A stretch of 64,000 nt of DNA, taken from JAGRKR01 sp041397725 (GTDB lineage Bacteria > Pseudomonadota > Alphaproteobacteria > Rhizobiales > Hyphomicrobiaceae). Position 1 is the first letter of the stretch. Each line of letters begins with the position of its first letter. This document shows positions 8,498-16,544 of the stretch, in pieces. Below the pieces are notes generated by a model. That model was not told where the DNA came from. It saw only the letters and a list, made by a program, of their open reading frames with translations, and ran no database searches. Location of the stretch: contig JAWKVZ010000003.1 in assembly GCA_041397725.1 (NCBI GenBank), forward strand, positions 248,001-312,000. Reading direction: 5' to 3'. Position numbers and translations under genes: made by a program.

Positions 8498-8950
8498 ATG
8501 AGCGAGATGAAGCCGGGCTCCGCCCATATCAGCGGCATCATCGTCGCCATCCTGGCGCTCGCGGGCATCGTCGGCGGGATTGTGCTGGTCGTGGGCAGCC
8601 TTGACGAACGGCTCGCGGTCTGGCGCTCCCAGCCCACGCGTACGCCGGCCGCAACTCGCCCGCGCATCGTGCCGACGCCGCCGCAGACGCCGGCCGGGCC
8701 TGTGATCCGACCGGAGCGGGGGCCGGCGCCGGAGCGCGCCAACGACGCGCATCGCAACGTGCCGGCCGCACCGTCCGCGCCTCCGGCTGCCAAGCCGGCG
8801 CCCCTGACCGAGGACGAAGCGTGGCGGCAGGCCGAGGAGGCCAATACACTGATCGGCTACGTGCGCTTCATCACCCGCTTCCCGACCAGCCGCAAAGTTG
8901 ACGAGGCGCGACGGCGGATCCTCAAGCTTTCCGTGCCGCAGGGGCGATGA
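8498..8950 (+). CDS. Single-pass membrane protein with Pro-rich linker
   Basis: 150 residues: one N-terminal membrane helix (ISGIIVAILALAGIVGGIVLVV), a long Pro/Ala/Arg-rich linker (about residues 45-105), and a short helical end with the pattern W-x-x-A-x-x-x-N-T-x-x-x-Y-x-x-F-x-x-x-x-P-x-S-x-x-x-x-E-A-R. That pattern resembles a short repeat often placed at the end of bacterial caspase-like and TPR-like proteins; this is a resemblance only. It follows rarA after 21 bp. Function unknown. Confidence 0.65.
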   Translation: MSEMKPGSAHISGIIVAILALAGIVGGIVLVVGSLDERLAVWRSQPTRTPAATRPRIVPTPPQTPAGPVIRPERGPAPERANDAHRNVPAAPSAPPAAKPAPLTEDEAWRQAEEANTLIGYVRFITRFPTSRKVDEARRRILKLSVPQGR

Positions 8951-9048
8951 GCGCCAGGGTGCGCCTGCCGAAACGTGCAGGCGTTGGACTTGGGCAGCCC
9001 GCCTTCCTATAGTCGGGCGCGCCGGCAAGCCTCTCGTGGAGATCGAAC

Positions 9049-9600
9049 ATGGTCGCGTTCAAGGATTTGTGGCGCAATCATCCCATCAACCAGTCGAACC
9101 AGTCGCCCTGCATCGTTCCGAAAGACATGAAAGTCTTCGGCAAGGACATGCGGCGCGGCATGCCGACATTCTCCAACCAGTGCTCCATCCGCATGGGTGT
9201 GGCCCTCAAGAACGCCGGCGTTTCTCCCGGCGCGGTCAGGGGCTGTGTCACCTGCGGAGTGCACGGTCCGGAAGCGATGCACTTCATCCGCGCGCGGGAG
9301 CTGGCCAATGCACTCGTCGCGGCCAATATCCCCAATGTCGCCAAGGTCGAGCGCATCACGGGGCCGGAGGTGCAGAAATTCTATCCGCGCCTGATCGGCC
9401 GCACGGGCATCATCTTCTTCAACGGCTACTGGTACCGCAACGCGCAGGAGCGTGCCGCCAGGAACCCGACGGGCGACCACATCGACGTCTGGAACGGCTA
9501 TCGCACGTCGGCGAAGTGGCTGTTGGAATGGTTCTCCTGGCTCGGCTACTACTCGAACTACGCAAGCGGCAAGGAAATCTGGTTCTGGGAGGTGAAGTAG
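9049..9600 (+). CDS. Tae4-family peptidoglycan amidase (type VI effector family), orphan
   Basis: 183 residues matching the Tae4 family of NlpC/P60-like DL-endopeptidases, which in type VI secretion cut the gamma-D-glutamyl-mDAP bond of peptidoglycan. The catalytic Cys is in FSNQCSIRMGVAL (Cys45) and the His-Asp pair is in GDHIDVWNG (His144, Asp146). The GIIFF strand before the His and the terminal IWFWEV strand also fit. There is no signal peptide, as expected for an effector delivered by another route. No T6SS structural gene, VgrG or Hcp, and no typical Tai4 immunity gene lies in the window. It sits between rarA and crcB, inside an otherwise conserved block, which suggests insertion. Confidence 0.82.
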   Translation: MVAFKDLWRNHPINQSNQSPCIVPKDMKVFGKDMRRGMPTFSNQCSIRMGVALKNAGVSPGAVRGCVTCGVHGPEAMHFIRARELANALVAANIPNVAKVERITGPEVQKFYPRLIGRTGIIFFNGYWYRNAQERAARNPTGDHIDVWNGYRTSAKWLLEWFSWLGYYSNYASGKEIWFWEVK

Positions 9601-9647
9601 GCCATGGGGCTTGCTGCGACCGGAAGGGCCGTGCGGCGGGAGGTGTC

Positions 9648-9890
9648 ATGCGCTATGTGATCGCCATGGTCGGCGCCGTCGTGGCCGCGTTGCTCGTCAC
9701 CATGTTCGTCTCCTCGCCCCTCGCCACGTGGGTGGTGGATCAGCAGACGTTCGACAATCCGGACGACGTCGGCAGCATGCATGCGCTGGTGTTCATGGCC
9801 ACGAACCTCGCGGGACTGGTGGTCGGCTGGGGTATCGGCTGGCTGATCGGCGGGCGCATCGAGGGCGCCGATACGACGGGAACGCCATGA
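9648..9890 (+). CDS. Small two-helix membrane protein
   Basis: 80 residues with two membrane segments (MRYVIAMVGAVVAALLVTMFV and ALVFMATNLAGLVVGWGIGWLIG) and a short acidic loop between them (DQQTFDNPDDVGS). GGGAGG 4 nt before the ATG supports translation. It directly follows the Tae4 gene (47 bp), so a protective role is conceivable, but it does not resemble the periplasmic Tai4 immunity protein. Function unknown. Confidence 0.65.
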   Translation: MRYVIAMVGAVVAALLVTMFVSSPLATWVVDQQTFDNPDDVGSMHALVFMATNLAGLVVGWGIGWLIGGRIEGADTTGTP

Positions 9891-9984
9891 CCGGGCCGCG
9901 CCGACGACCGCAGACCGGCACGGCTGTCGTCGCGGCGGCACCGGGCGTCGACCGTCGCGGTCAGACCGGAAAGGGGGCTTCGCG

Positions 9985-10365
9985 GTGAAACTGCTCGCCT
10001 TGGCTGCGGCCGGTGGTGCCTTGGGCGCCGGGCTGCGCCATCTCGTCAACCTGTCGGTTCTGCGCTGGCTCGGCGAGGGCTTTCCGTGGGCGACCTTGAC
10101 CGTCAACGTGGTCGGATCGATGCTGATGGGCGTGGTGATCGAGCTCATCGCCGTCCGTCATGCCGGCTCGCCGGAGCTCAGGACCTTCATCGCCACGGGC
10201 ATCCTTGGCGGCCTCACCACCTTCTCGGCATTCTCCCTCGATATCGCCACGCTCATCGCACGCAAGGAGGCGCTCATCGCCGCGGTTTACGTCTTTGCCA
10301 GTGTCGGACTGTCTCTGGCCGCATTCGCTGTCGGTCTCGTGTTCGTTCGGAGCCTCGTAACATGA
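9985..10365 (+). CDS. crcB: CrcB/FluC fluoride channel
   Basis: 126 residues, four membrane helices. Family marks are GGALGAGLRHLV, TLTVNVVGSMLMG and the TGILGGLTTFSAFSLD motif with the pore Phe residues and Na+ site. FluC channels work as antiparallel dimers exporting fluoride. The start is GTG at 9985 with GGAAAGGGGG upstream. No fluoride riboswitch signature is visible in the 94 bp upstream. The stop overlaps the next gene's ATG (ATGA). Confidence 0.95.
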   Translation: MKLLALAAAGGALGAGLRHLVNLSVLRWLGEGFPWATLTVNVVGSMLMGVVIELIAVRHAGSPELRTFIATGILGGLTTFSAFSLDIATLIARKEALIAAVYVFASVGLSLAAFAVGLVFVRSLVT

Positions 10366-11345
10366 GTGCGCCCGTTGAGGCGATCAGGGTGGCACGCGGC
10401 GAGGACGGCATGCGCCTCGATCGCTGGTTCCGGGAGCATTTTCCCCTCGTCACGCACGGCCGTCTGCAGAAGCTGCTGCGGACCGGGCAGGTGCGGGTGG
10501 ACGGAGCGCGCGCAAAGGCGAACGCGCGTCTCGCGTCGGGGCAGGAGGTGCGGGTGCCCGCGATCGTGCGCCAGCCGCCGCCGCCTTCCGTGACGCCGCC
10601 GCCGGGGCTCTCGAAGGCCGATCGGGACTTCATCGAGCGCCTCATCCTCTACGAGGACGAGGACGTGCTCGTGCTGAACAAACCCTACGGCATCGCCGTG
10701 CAGGGCGGCACCGGCACGCGCCGCCATATCGACGGCCTGCTGGCCGGCATGGTGGATCGCTTCGGCGACCGGCCACGGCTCGTGCACCGTCTCGATCGCG
10801 ACACGACCGGCGTGCTGCTGGTGGCCAAGCATCGTCAGGCCGCGCAGACGCTCGGCCGTACCTTCCAGACGCGCTCTGCGGCCAAGACCTACTGGGCGCT
10901 GGTCAAGGGCGTGCCGGCGCCGCGCCAGGGGCGCATCGAGGCCTCGCTCGTCAAGGCCTCCGGGCCGGAGGGGGACCGTGTGCGCAAGGCCTTGCCGGGC
11001 GAGCAGGCGGAAGCCATGCATGCGACAACGGTCTATTCCGTGATCGAGCGCGTCGCCCACAAGGCGGCCTGGGTCAGCCTGAAGCCGGTCACGGGGCGCC
11101 AGCACCAGTTGCGGGCGCACATGGCGCTGATCGGCAATCCGATTGTCGGCGACTCCAAATACGAAGGCGGCATGGATCTGCCGGCGGAGAACATGGTGGC
11201 CAAACTCCATCTGCATGCCCGCCGGCTGCAGTTGAAGCACCCGTCGGGCGAGGGGCGCATCGACGTGACCGCGCCTTTGCCGGAGCACATGCGGCGCACC
11301 TGGGAGCTGCTCGGGCTGGACCCGGAACGCTACGAGGACGAGTGA
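10362..11345 (+). CDS. RluC-type 23S rRNA pseudouridine synthase
   Basis: 327 residues. An N-terminal S4 RNA-binding domain (RLDRWFREHFPLVTHGRLQK ..., residues 18-75) is followed by the RsuA/RluA catalytic domain. Catalytic Asp145 is in HRLDRDTTG; the NKPYGIAVQGG and GRQHQLRAHM motifs are also present. The family modifies uridines in 23S rRNA helices (RluC sites 955, 2504 and 2580 in E. coli); the exact sites here cannot be read from sequence. The ATG overlaps the crcB stop by 4 bp, so the two are translationally coupled. Confidence 0.92.
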   Translation: MSAPVEAIRVARGEDGMRLDRWFREHFPLVTHGRLQKLLRTGQVRVDGARAKANARLASGQEVRVPAIVRQPPPPSVTPPPGLSKADRDFIERLILYEDEDVLVLNKPYGIAVQGGTGTRRHIDGLLAGMVDRFGDRPRLVHRLDRDTTGVLLVAKHRQAAQTLGRTFQTRSAAKTYWALVKGVPAPRQGRIEASLVKASGPEGDRVRKALPGEQAEAMHATTVYSVIERVAHKAAWVSLKPVTGRQHQLRAHMALIGNPIVGDSKYEGGMDLPAENMVAKLHLHARRLQLKHPSGEGRIDVTAPLPEHMRRTWELLGLDPERYEDE

Positions 11346-11385
11346 AGGGCGGCGGCAGCGTGCAGACAAGGGGCGAAGGCAGCTC

Positions 11386-12066
11386 ATGAAGCTGGTGATC
11401 TTCGATTGCGACGGCACCATCGTCGACAGTCAGCACATCATCTTCGCGGCGATGGCCGCGGCCTTCACGGCGCATGGCCTGGTCGTGCCTGCGCGCGAGA
11501 CGGTGCTGGCCATCGTCGGTCTGTCCCTCGTCGAAGCGGTCGAACGGCTGCTGCCAGGGGGGGATCCCGGCCTGATCCAGCGGGTGACGCAGAGCTATCG
11601 CGACGCCTTCGGTACGCTGCGGCAGGACCCGGCGCACAACGAGCCGCTGTTTCCGGGTGCCCGCGAGACGCTGGAGCATCTCGCGCGCCGTGGCGACGTC
11701 GTGCTCGGCGTGGCGACCGGCAAATCCCGTCGCGGCGTCGACCGGCTGTTTGAGCGCGAGGGGCTCGGCGATCTCTTCCGGACGATCCAGACGGCCGACG
11801 CGCATCCCTCGAAGCCGCATCCGTCCATGATCCAGGTCGCCATGGCCGAGGTCGGCGCGCTGGCGGAGCGCACCGTGATGGTCGGCGATACCACCTTCGA
11901 CATCGAGATGGCGCTCGGCGCCGGTGCCGCGGCGATCGGGGTGACCTGGGGCTATCACCCGCCTGACGCGCTCGTGGCGGCCGGAGCGCACGGACTGGTC
12001 GAAGAGTACGCGCATCTGGTCGAGACGGTCGACCGCTTGCTGGCGGCGCGGGAGGAGGGGGCGTGA
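11386..12066 (+). CDS. HAD-superfamily hydrolase, phosphoglycolate-phosphatase-like
   Basis: 226 residues, class IA HAD. Motif I is FDCDGTIVDS (nucleophile Asp7, general acid Asp9), motif II is VATGKSRRG, the Lys of motif III is in HPSKPHPSM and motif IV is VMVGDTTFDIEMA. The helical cap lies between motifs I and II. It probably removes phosphate from a small metabolite; the substrate is not readable. Overlaps the ATP12 gene by 4 bp. Confidence 0.88.
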   Translation: MKLVIFDCDGTIVDSQHIIFAAMAAAFTAHGLVVPARETVLAIVGLSLVEAVERLLPGGDPGLIQRVTQSYRDAFGTLRQDPAHNEPLFPGARETLEHLARRGDVVLGVATGKSRRGVDRLFEREGLGDLFRTIQTADAHPSKPHPSMIQVAMAEVGALAERTVMVGDTTFDIEMALGAGAAAIGVTWGYHPPDALVAAGAHGLVEEYAHLVETVDRLLAAREEGA

Positions 12067-12848
12067 GCGGCGGCGACGCGAGCGACAAGCGCGGCGGAGG
12101 CAACGGCAAGTCGGCGCCGGGGCGCGCGGACGTGGCCAAGCCGAAGCGCTTCTACGAGAAGGCCGAGGCCGGCGAGCGCGACGGCGCGCACGTGGTGCTG
12201 CTCGACGGGCGTGCGGCGCGCACTCCAGGGCGACAGCTTCTCGCCTTGCCGACACGGGCCCTGGCCGAGCGCGTCGCCGGCGAATGGGCGGCGCAGGGGG
12301 CAACACTCGAGCCGTTGACGATGCCGCTCACCCGGCTGATCAATTCCGTCCTCGAAGGCGTGCGCGGCCGCGAGCGCGAGGTGGCCGCCGACATCGCCCA
12401 GTACGCGCGCTCCGATCTCGTCTGTTATCGCGCCGACGGGCCGGCCGGGCTCTGCGAGCGCCAGAGCCGGCACTGGGACCCGGTCGTGGCTTGGGCCGAG
12501 CAGAGGCTCGGCGTCCGCCTGATGCTCGCGACGGGGATCATGCCGGTCGATCAGGCCCCGGCGCTGGGCGCGGCCATGGAGGCGGCACTGGCGCAGCGTG
12601 ACACCTTCGCCCTTGGCGCCCTGCACGTCATGACGACGTTGCTCGGCTCGGCACTCCTTGCGCTCGCGGTGGCCGAAGGCCAGCTTTCACCGGCTACGGG
12701 CTGGGCCGCGAGCCACGTCGACGAGGATTGGCAGATCGCCCAGTGGGGCGAGGACGCCGAGGCGGCGGCCCGCCGCGAGGCCCGGCGACGCGAGTATCTG
12801 GCAGCCGTGGATGTGCTGCTCCTGAGCGGTCCCGACCCGCAATCCTGA
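12063..12848 (+). CDS. ATP12-family F1-ATPase assembly chaperone
   Basis: 261 residues with the ATP12 pattern: KRFYEKAEAGERDGAHVVLLDGRAARTPGRQ near the N-terminus (split by variable residues), then LPTRALAERVAGEWAAQ, the LINSVLEGV helix and CYRADGP. ATP12 proteins bind the F1 alpha subunit during assembly; in bacteria the family is mostly alphaproteobacterial, fitting the origin of mitochondria. GTG start at 12063 overlapping the HAD stop (GTGA). The first 22 residues are polar and disordered. Confidence 0.9.
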   Translation: MSGGDASDKRGGGNGKSAPGRADVAKPKRFYEKAEAGERDGAHVVLLDGRAARTPGRQLLALPTRALAERVAGEWAAQGATLEPLTMPLTRLINSVLEGVRGREREVAADIAQYARSDLVCYRADGPAGLCERQSRHWDPVVAWAEQRLGVRLMLATGIMPVDQAPALGAAMEAALAQRDTFALGALHVMTTLLGSALLALAVAEGQLSPATGWAASHVDEDWQIAQWGEDAEAAARREARRREYLAAVDVLLLSGPDPQS

Positions 12849-13119
12849 CCGAGCACGGGCCGGAAACGGCGGCGAGGGGATGCCCGCACGGCCCGGCCTG
12901 CGGTTGCTGCGTCGTCCCCCCCTGTCGCGGCGGCAGCTTCGCGTCCGCTCCCCTGATGCCCGCCTCACATACCCGGTGTTGCCGAATTCTCACATGCATT
13001 CACGTTTATGAACGCCTCTCTTGAACAGCGTGCAGCGACGAAACACATGTTTGAACAAGCGTCACGGACTGCGGCGCACCCCGCATGGCGAACGCCACGC
13101 ACACACACGGAGGGCGATC

Positions 13120-13425
13120 ATGTCTACTCACGTTCTCGCCCTCGTCAGGCACGTACTGACGAGCCCTGGGAGCAAGGCCGGCACAGCGGCAGGGAAGGCG
13201 CCGCGGCTGGCGCGGACGGTTCTGGAGGCAGGCTGCGCGTTCCTGCTCATCGACATCGTCGCCCGTGTCTCCGGCATGGCAGGCCAGGCGTATCTGCTCA
13301 GCGGTGCGCTCGTGGCGCTGACGGCGTGGCTGACGCTGGGTCTCGCGGCCGAGGCCCGGGCGAGTGCCCTCAGACGTGCCTCTGTGGCGCTGCCGGCGCA
13401 GGCCATCGAGGCCAGCATCGCCTAG
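13120..13425 (+). CDS. Small membrane protein
   Basis: 101 residues with two membrane segments (TVLEAGCAFLLIDIVARVSG and AYLLSGALVALTAWLTLGLAA). The ATG at 13120 is supported by GGAGGG 6 nt upstream. A 41-bp gap separates it from another small membrane protein; the two look like a small operon. No family recognised. Confidence 0.6.
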   Translation: MSTHVLALVRHVLTSPGSKAGTAAGKAPRLARTVLEAGCAFLLIDIVARVSGMAGQAYLLSGALVALTAWLTLGLAAEARASALRRASVALPAQAIEASIA

Positions 13426-13466
13426 CAGGCAGGACATCACCGGCTCGAAAACTTCGGGAGCAAGAC

Positions 13467-13730
13467 ATGCGACGGCTCGGGTTCAACGACATTGGCATCC
13501 TCGGCGACAACGTGCTGATCGTGGCATTGCTCGCCGCTGCGGGGCTCAAGGGCAGCCTGATGGCGGCAACCGCCCTCGGTCTCGTCGGCTCGCAGGTGGG
13601 CGCAACGCTCTCGACGCTGCTCTTCAACGCGATCGCGGGGCTGTTGCTCATCGTCGCGATCAAGGCGACGCCCGCCGCGCTCGCCAGCCTCCGCGCCGCC
13701 CTGCCATCGGCCGGTCGCGCCGGCTCCTGA
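13467..13730 (+). CDS. Small hydrophobic membrane protein
   Basis: 87 residues with two or three hydrophobic segments (LGDNVLIVALLAAAGLKG, LMAATALGLVGSQVG, LLFNAIAGLLLIVAI), very rich in Ala, Leu and Gly. GGGAG upstream of the ATG. Paired with the gene at 13120. No family recognised. Confidence 0.58.
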   Translation: MRRLGFNDIGILGDNVLIVALLAAAGLKGSLMAATALGLVGSQVGATLSTLLFNAIAGLLLIVAIKATPAALASLRAALPSAGRAGS

Positions 13731-13873
13731 CGGTCTCCCGGCGCCTCGCCGCAGCCCGCGCGGCCGGCGCCGGGCTCAGCCAACGCGACCGATCGCATCG
13801 CCGGACGGATCGCACACCTGCCATTTTTGCATGTATCCTTGCCCGCTGGTCGGCTGCAGAGCGGGGAGGCGAC

Positions 13874-15151
13874 GTGACGCGAAGGAATGCGAGACGGGCA
13901 GGTGCGCTCGCCGTGGCGATGTGCAGCCTCTGGTCCGCTGCGGCGGGCGCCCAAGCCACGGCACAGCCAGAAACCATTACCATCGTTCTCGTCGGCGATG
14001 TCGGCTACAGCCCCAACAATCAGCCCGTGAGTGCCAAAGGCGTGACGCGGCATGGCCGCTTCCAGCCATGGTCCGACACCACAGCCGGCATCCGCCGGGA
14101 GATCAACGGCGATCTCAATTTCATGAACGTGGAGACCGTCGTCACCGACAGGAACGACCTGCCGCGCGATACCAAGGGACAGAGCGGCCCCTTCAATTTC
14201 CGCACGCATCCGGCCGGCCTGCGCCATCTGGTCGGCACGGGCTTCAATCTGCTGTCGCTTGCAAACAATCACTCGATGGACTACGGCGTGCCCGGCCTCG
14301 TGGAGACGCTGCGCCACGTCGCGGCGCTCAAGCGCCTCGGCGTCAAGGCGGCGGCTGGCATCGGCATGACCCGCGAGGAGGCGGGCCGCCCGCAGGCCGT
14401 CGAGGTGCGCGGCAGCCGGCTCGCCTTCGCGGCCATCGGCATCGTCACGAACAATCTCGCGCGCCATCGCGCCGGCCCGAGCCAGCCGGGGCAGATCGCC
14501 TACCGTTTCGACGAGGACTTCGACGAGATCCTGCGCCGGCTCAAGGGGACGGACGCCGCCTATCGCATCCTGTCCATCCACTACGGCACGGAGGGCCAGG
14601 TGCGCACCGACCGCCGCCAGCTCGCGGACTGGCGGGGCAAGGCAGTGAAGGCGGGCGGCATCGATCTGGTCGTCGGGCACCACGCCCACGTCGTGAGAGG
14701 CGTCGAGCTGGTCGGGTCCTCGGTCGTCTTCTACGGCCTCGGCAATTTCTTGCATCACGGCACGGCCGATATGCGCGGCAAGGGCATCTGCCGGGACTAC
14801 GGGCTCATGGCCCGGGTGCATCTCGTGCGGCAGGCCGATGGCCGCCTGCGCGCCCGCGCGGTGGAGGCGATCCCGGTGACCGGCACACACAACAGACCCG
14901 AGCGGCTCAAGCCCGCGGATTCCGCCGCCCGCATTCACGTGCTGAACTATCTCGCAGGCACCCTCGGGAGCGGTGACGGCAGCGCGGTCGGCATGCGCTT
15001 CACCCCACAGACCGACGGTCGCGGTCTCTTCTGCCTGCCGGGAGCGGGCGCAGAGGCGGGACGCATCGGCAAGCTGTGCGCGACGTGGCGACCGGCGCCG
15101 GCGATCCCCGCGGCGTTGCGGGCGCGGATCGCCGCCGCATGCGCGCGCTGA
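13874..15151 (+). CDS. CapA-type exported metallophosphatase-like protein
   Basis: 425 residues with a signal peptide ending near AGAQA (about residue 27). The CapA/PgsA domain (calcineurin-like fold) carries VGDVGYSP, NVETVVTD, LANNHSMDYG, GHHAHVVRG and YGLGNFLHH, which supply the Asp, Asn and His metal ligands of this family. CapA proteins are linked to poly-gamma-glutamate capsule export or anchoring, but most alphaproteobacterial members stand alone with unknown substrate, and no capB/capC is present here. GTG start at 13874 with GGGGAGG upstream. Confidence 0.85.
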   Translation: MTRRNARRAGALAVAMCSLWSAAAGAQATAQPETITIVLVGDVGYSPNNQPVSAKGVTRHGRFQPWSDTTAGIRREINGDLNFMNVETVVTDRNDLPRDTKGQSGPFNFRTHPAGLRHLVGTGFNLLSLANNHSMDYGVPGLVETLRHVAALKRLGVKAAAGIGMTREEAGRPQAVEVRGSRLAFAAIGIVTNNLARHRAGPSQPGQIAYRFDEDFDEILRRLKGTDAAYRILSIHYGTEGQVRTDRRQLADWRGKAVKAGGIDLVVGHHAHVVRGVELVGSSVVFYGLGNFLHHGTADMRGKGICRDYGLMARVHLVRQADGRLRARAVEAIPVTGTHNRPERLKPADSAARIHVLNYLAGTLGSGDGSAVGMRFTPQTDGRGLFCLPGAGAEAGRIGKLCATWRPAPAIPAALRARIAAACAR

Positions 15152-15501
15152 GAGAGGATCGCGTGGTCGGGAGAGGCCCGGAAAGGTGGAAGCCCCGTCG
15201 TGGCGGACGAGGCTTCCGTGGCGAATACATGCGCGCCTGAGCGCGCTGTCACAGATGTGGGCCTTCAGGAGAGGGGGGAAGCCCACATCGACTACGTGGA
15301 AGTCGAAGCTGGCGATGACAAGGCCCGAGTGCACGGTTAGTGATGTTTTTTTTGCCAGATTGCATCGCCTGGTTGCAAGACTGCTCCGAGAATGGACATG
15401 AGCTGGGCACAAACTTGCGTACGTTTGCAGGAACTCATGCAATTGCTGACCGTGACGCCTAAGATCGCACGACGCACAAAGACGAACGGGAGGGTGGCCG
15501 A
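15152..15501. other. 350-bp intergenic region with two inverted repeats
   Basis: No gene seen. One imperfect inverted repeat is near 15188-15222 (GGAAGCC ... GGCTTCC with an inner CGTC/GACG pair). A second has perfect 9-bp arms: GATGTGGGC at 15254-15262 and GCCCACATC at 15281-15289. A run of eight T lies near 15346-15353. The first could terminate the capA-like gene; neither has a T-run directly after it on the plus strand. The downstream part should contain the promoter of the gene at 15502, which has GGGAGG before its ATG. Confidence 0.5.
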
Positions 15502-16494
15502 ATGAAGGCTATGGGGGTGCGCGCATTCGGCGGTGCGGATGCGATCGAGGTGCTCGATGTCGAGGTGCCCGAGCCGGGACCGGGTGAGGTGCTGGTCCGG
15601 CACGCTTTTGCGGGACTGAATTTCATCGACATCTACATGCGCTCGGGGGCCTATGCGCGCTCCGATACGTACAAGACGCCGCTGCCGATGGTGATCGGCA
15701 TGGAAGGGGCCGGCGAGGTCGTGAAGCTCGGTGCAAACGTCCAGGGCTTCAAGGCCGGAGATCGCGTCGCCTACTGCATCCATCGCGGAGCCTATGCCGA
15801 GTATGCGACGGTGCCGGCGTGGCGGCTCGTGCCGGTGCCTGGCGACGTGCCGCTCGACGTCGCTACGGCGTTGCAGCTCCAGGGCTCGACCGCGCACTAT
15901 CTCTCGACCAGCGCGTTCCCGCTGAAAGAGGGCGATGTCTGCTTGATCCACGCCGGCGCCGGTGGGGTCGGCCAGCTACTCATTCAACTCGCCAAGGCGC
16001 TGGGTGCGACCGTGATCACCACGGTCGGAAGCGCGGAAAAGGCAGCGATCGCCGAGGCGCGCGGCGCCGATCATGTCATCAACTACCGCACGGAGGACTT
16101 CCTGCCGCGCGTCATGGATCTGACCCGGCGCGAGGGCTGCCACGTGGTCTACGATGCGGTCGGCCGGGACACGATCGCGCGCTCTATCCGTTCGACCCGC
16201 CGACGCGGCGTCTGCATCAACTACGGCGGCGCCTCCGGCCTGGTCGAGGCAGTGACGCCGCTGGAGCTGGCCGAGGCTGGCTCGATCTTCTTCACGCGCC
16301 CGCACCTGTCCGACTACATGCAGGACGAGGAGGAAATCCGCGGGCGTGCCGATGACCTGTTCGGGATGTGGCGGAGCGGTCACCTCAAGGTCACGATCGA
16401 CCGCATCTGGCCGCTGGCGGCCGCGCGCGAGGCGCACAAGGCGCTCGAGGGCGGCACCTCGCGCGGCAAGCTGCTCTTGAAGATGCCGGAGTAG
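15502..16494 (+). CDS. NAD(P)H:quinone oxidoreductase, zeta-crystallin type
   Basis: 330-residue zinc-independent medium-chain dehydrogenase. The GroES-like catalytic domain (residues 1-125) includes GLNFIDIYMRSGAY; the Rossmann domain has AGAGGVGQLLIQLAKALGA. The Cys zinc ligands of alcohol dehydrogenases are missing, as expected for Qor. It reduces quinones or enones with NADPH. It faces the ligase/dehydrogenase operon convergently (51 bp between stops). Confidence 0.9.
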   Translation: MKAMGVRAFGGADAIEVLDVEVPEPGPGEVLVRHAFAGLNFIDIYMRSGAYARSDTYKTPLPMVIGMEGAGEVVKLGANVQGFKAGDRVAYCIHRGAYAEYATVPAWRLVPVPGDVPLDVATALQLQGSTAHYLSTSAFPLKEGDVCLIHAGAGGVGQLLIQLAKALGATVITTVGSAEKAAIAEARGADHVINYRTEDFLPRVMDLTRREGCHVVYDAVGRDTIARSIRSTRRRGVCINYGGASGLVEAVTPLELAEAGSIFFTRPHLSDYMQDEEEIRGRADDLFGMWRSGHLKVTIDRIWPLAAAREAHKALEGGTSRGKLLLKMPE

Positions 16495-16544
16495 AGCGGC
16501 CGGCGCCTGGCAAGGTCGCGCCAGCGCTGCTTTGCGCGGCCTGC

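Noticed and set aside
9891..9984. Possible fluoride riboswitch upstream of crcB
   Set aside because: The conserved GG-GAUG and CUGAU-type segments of the crcB motif are not seen in this short interval, and crcB seems to be inside an operon.
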